From assembly GCA_029260335.1 (NCBI GenBank), contig JAJDDL010000068.1:1-6560 (forward strand): a stretch of DNA of 6,560 nt. Direction: 5' to 3'. Shown here piece by piece: positions 5,777 to 6,560 of the stretch. The notes under the pieces are model-generated. The model had not been told where the DNA came from. It worked only from the letters and a program-made list of their open reading frames with translations, and did no database searches. Position 1 is the first letter of the stretch. Every line of letters begins with the position of its first letter. Origin of the DNA: Phycisphaerales bacterium (GTDB lineage: Bacteria; Planctomycetota; Phycisphaerae; Phycisphaerales; UBA1924). The position numbers and the translations under genes were made by a program.

Positions 5777-6560
5777 ATGTCGCGCAGAGTAGGCTTTACG
5801 CTTATTGAGCTTCTCGTTGTCATTGCCATCATCGCGATCCTGATCGCGCTGTTGCTGCCCGCGCTCGGTAACGCCCGCCAGACCGCGAGGCTCACCGCAT
5901 CACTCAGCAATGTGCGTCAGATCGGCACCGCCATGGTCAACTACCAGTTGGACAATGATGGCGACATCCCGATGAAGTTGAGCTATCGCGATAACGGACG
6001 AGCGGGTGGCTGGTGCACGTGGTCCTATGGCGGCAAGGATTGCGATCAGTACTGGCGTACACGTTCTGGCGGATTGTTCGACGAGCCGGGCGCGTCTCGT
6101 CCGTTGAATGCTTACCTGTATCAGAACGTGAAGTTCCTCGATCCACCGAACGCACGGGGCCCGATCAAGGACTGCAGCCGATATTCGGCTCACCATGGTT
6201 GCGTCTACTGGAACGAGGGACACCCGATCGAGGACTCTCGCGACGATATCGAGCTCTCTGTCTATCGCAGCCCCGGCGACAGGTACACGCACCAGCGTAA
6301 TTGGCCCAACGAGTCTCCCGAGGCCAGCAGCTATGACGATGTGGGCACGAGCTACCACGTCAACGTGAAGTGGTTCTACTACCTCCGTGACGAGGTCAAC
6401 CTGCCATTCTTTGAGGCGTTCGAAGAGGGGTTGCGGCGCGTCAAGTTGGCATCTGGTTTCGACACGTCGTCCTTTGTTTGGATCCACGACGAGGTCGCCG
6501 ACATTGTGGCAAATGACGCATCCTTGGACGGGATGGAAGGACACTTCGGGCGCAAGAACA
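5777..6560 (+). CDS. Type II secretion/type IV pilus-like pseudopilin, 3'-truncated by window edge
   Basis: The frame stays open to the window end (261 codons, no stop), so the C-terminus is missing. The leader MSRRVG is followed by FTLIELLVV: prepilin peptidase would cut between Gly6 and Phe7 and methylate the Phe, and Glu11 is the conserved Glu at mature position 5. Residues 7-30 are the hydrophobic helix that anchors the unprocessed protein in the inner membrane and packs the pilus core. The periplasmic part has four cysteines (80, 89, 133, 142), possibly two disulphides, and YRSPGD (163-168) where many planctomycete pseudopilins have a CPSD-like motif. The last residues, GHFGRKN, look like the start of the C-terminal region that in these families ends in a DGH-type motif; that is inference. 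Planctomycetes carry many such genes, usually scattered, so the assembly system need not be nearby. The substrate or role is unknown. Confidence 0.88.
   Translation, partial: MSRRVGFTLIELLVVIAIIAILIALLLPALGNARQTARLTASLSNVRQIGTAMVNYQLDNDGDIPMKLSYRDNGRAGGWCTWSYGGKDCDQYWRTRSGGLFDEPGASRPLNAYLYQNVKFLDPPNARGPIKDCSRYSAHHGCVYWNEGHPIEDSRDDIELSVYRSPGDRYTHQRNWPNESPEASSYDDVGTSYHVNVKWFYYLRDEVNLPFFEAFEEGLRRVKLASGFDTSSFVWIHDEVADIVANDASLDGMEGHFGRKN

Noticed and set aside
5900..6544. 214-codon open frame on the minus strand near the right edge
   Set aside because: It is antisense to the pseudopilin gene, whose N-terminal signal and ribosome-binding site are clear. The translation is Val/Ile/Ala-rich with no recognised domain.

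Overview
The window is GC-rich bacterial chromosome, most likely from a planctomycete, perhaps of the class Phycisphaerae. This is inference from gene content: a pseudopilin with an N-terminal GFTLIELLVVIAI segment and the architecture common in the large planctomycete pseudopilin families, a DUF1444 protein, a FliN-like protein, and a cytoplasmic-type GH15 glycosidase. No rRNA, tRNA, CRISPR array, insertion sequence or phage gene is visible.

Layout. 1-370 has no convincing gene. It begins with a strongly G-skewed stretch holding G-runs and an 8-bp tandem repeat (1-130), followed by a run of four small hairpins (205-287). A DUF1444-family gene lies on the minus strand (371-1171). A 319-bp divergent intergenic region (1172-1490) separates it from a plus-strand cluster: acpP (1491-1742), fabF (1755-3041) and a short FliN/SPOA-domain gene (about 3121-3447). 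A convergent intergenic region (3448-3554) carries a long, nearly perfect inverted repeat and separates the cluster from a minus-strand GH15 glucoamylase/trehalase-like gene (3555-5555). A second divergent region (5556-5776) leads to a plus-strand pseudopilin gene that runs off the right edge (5777-6560+).

How the genes relate. acpP and fabF form a standard fatty acid elongation pair: the carrier protein delivers the malonyl group that the KAS II enzyme condenses with an acyl chain. The FliN-like gene follows in the same direction with a 79-nt gap that can fold into a nested RNA structure covering its ribosome-binding site, so it may be co-transcribed but separately controlled. The GH15 enzyme, the DUF1444 protein and the pseudopilin look like independent transcription units.

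I find no convincing evidence for a new multi-gene system. The most interesting items are the isolated FliN-like gene behind fatty acid synthesis genes, the structured intergenic elements at 3041-3118 and 3453-3536, and the hairpin-rich, possibly repetitive left end.
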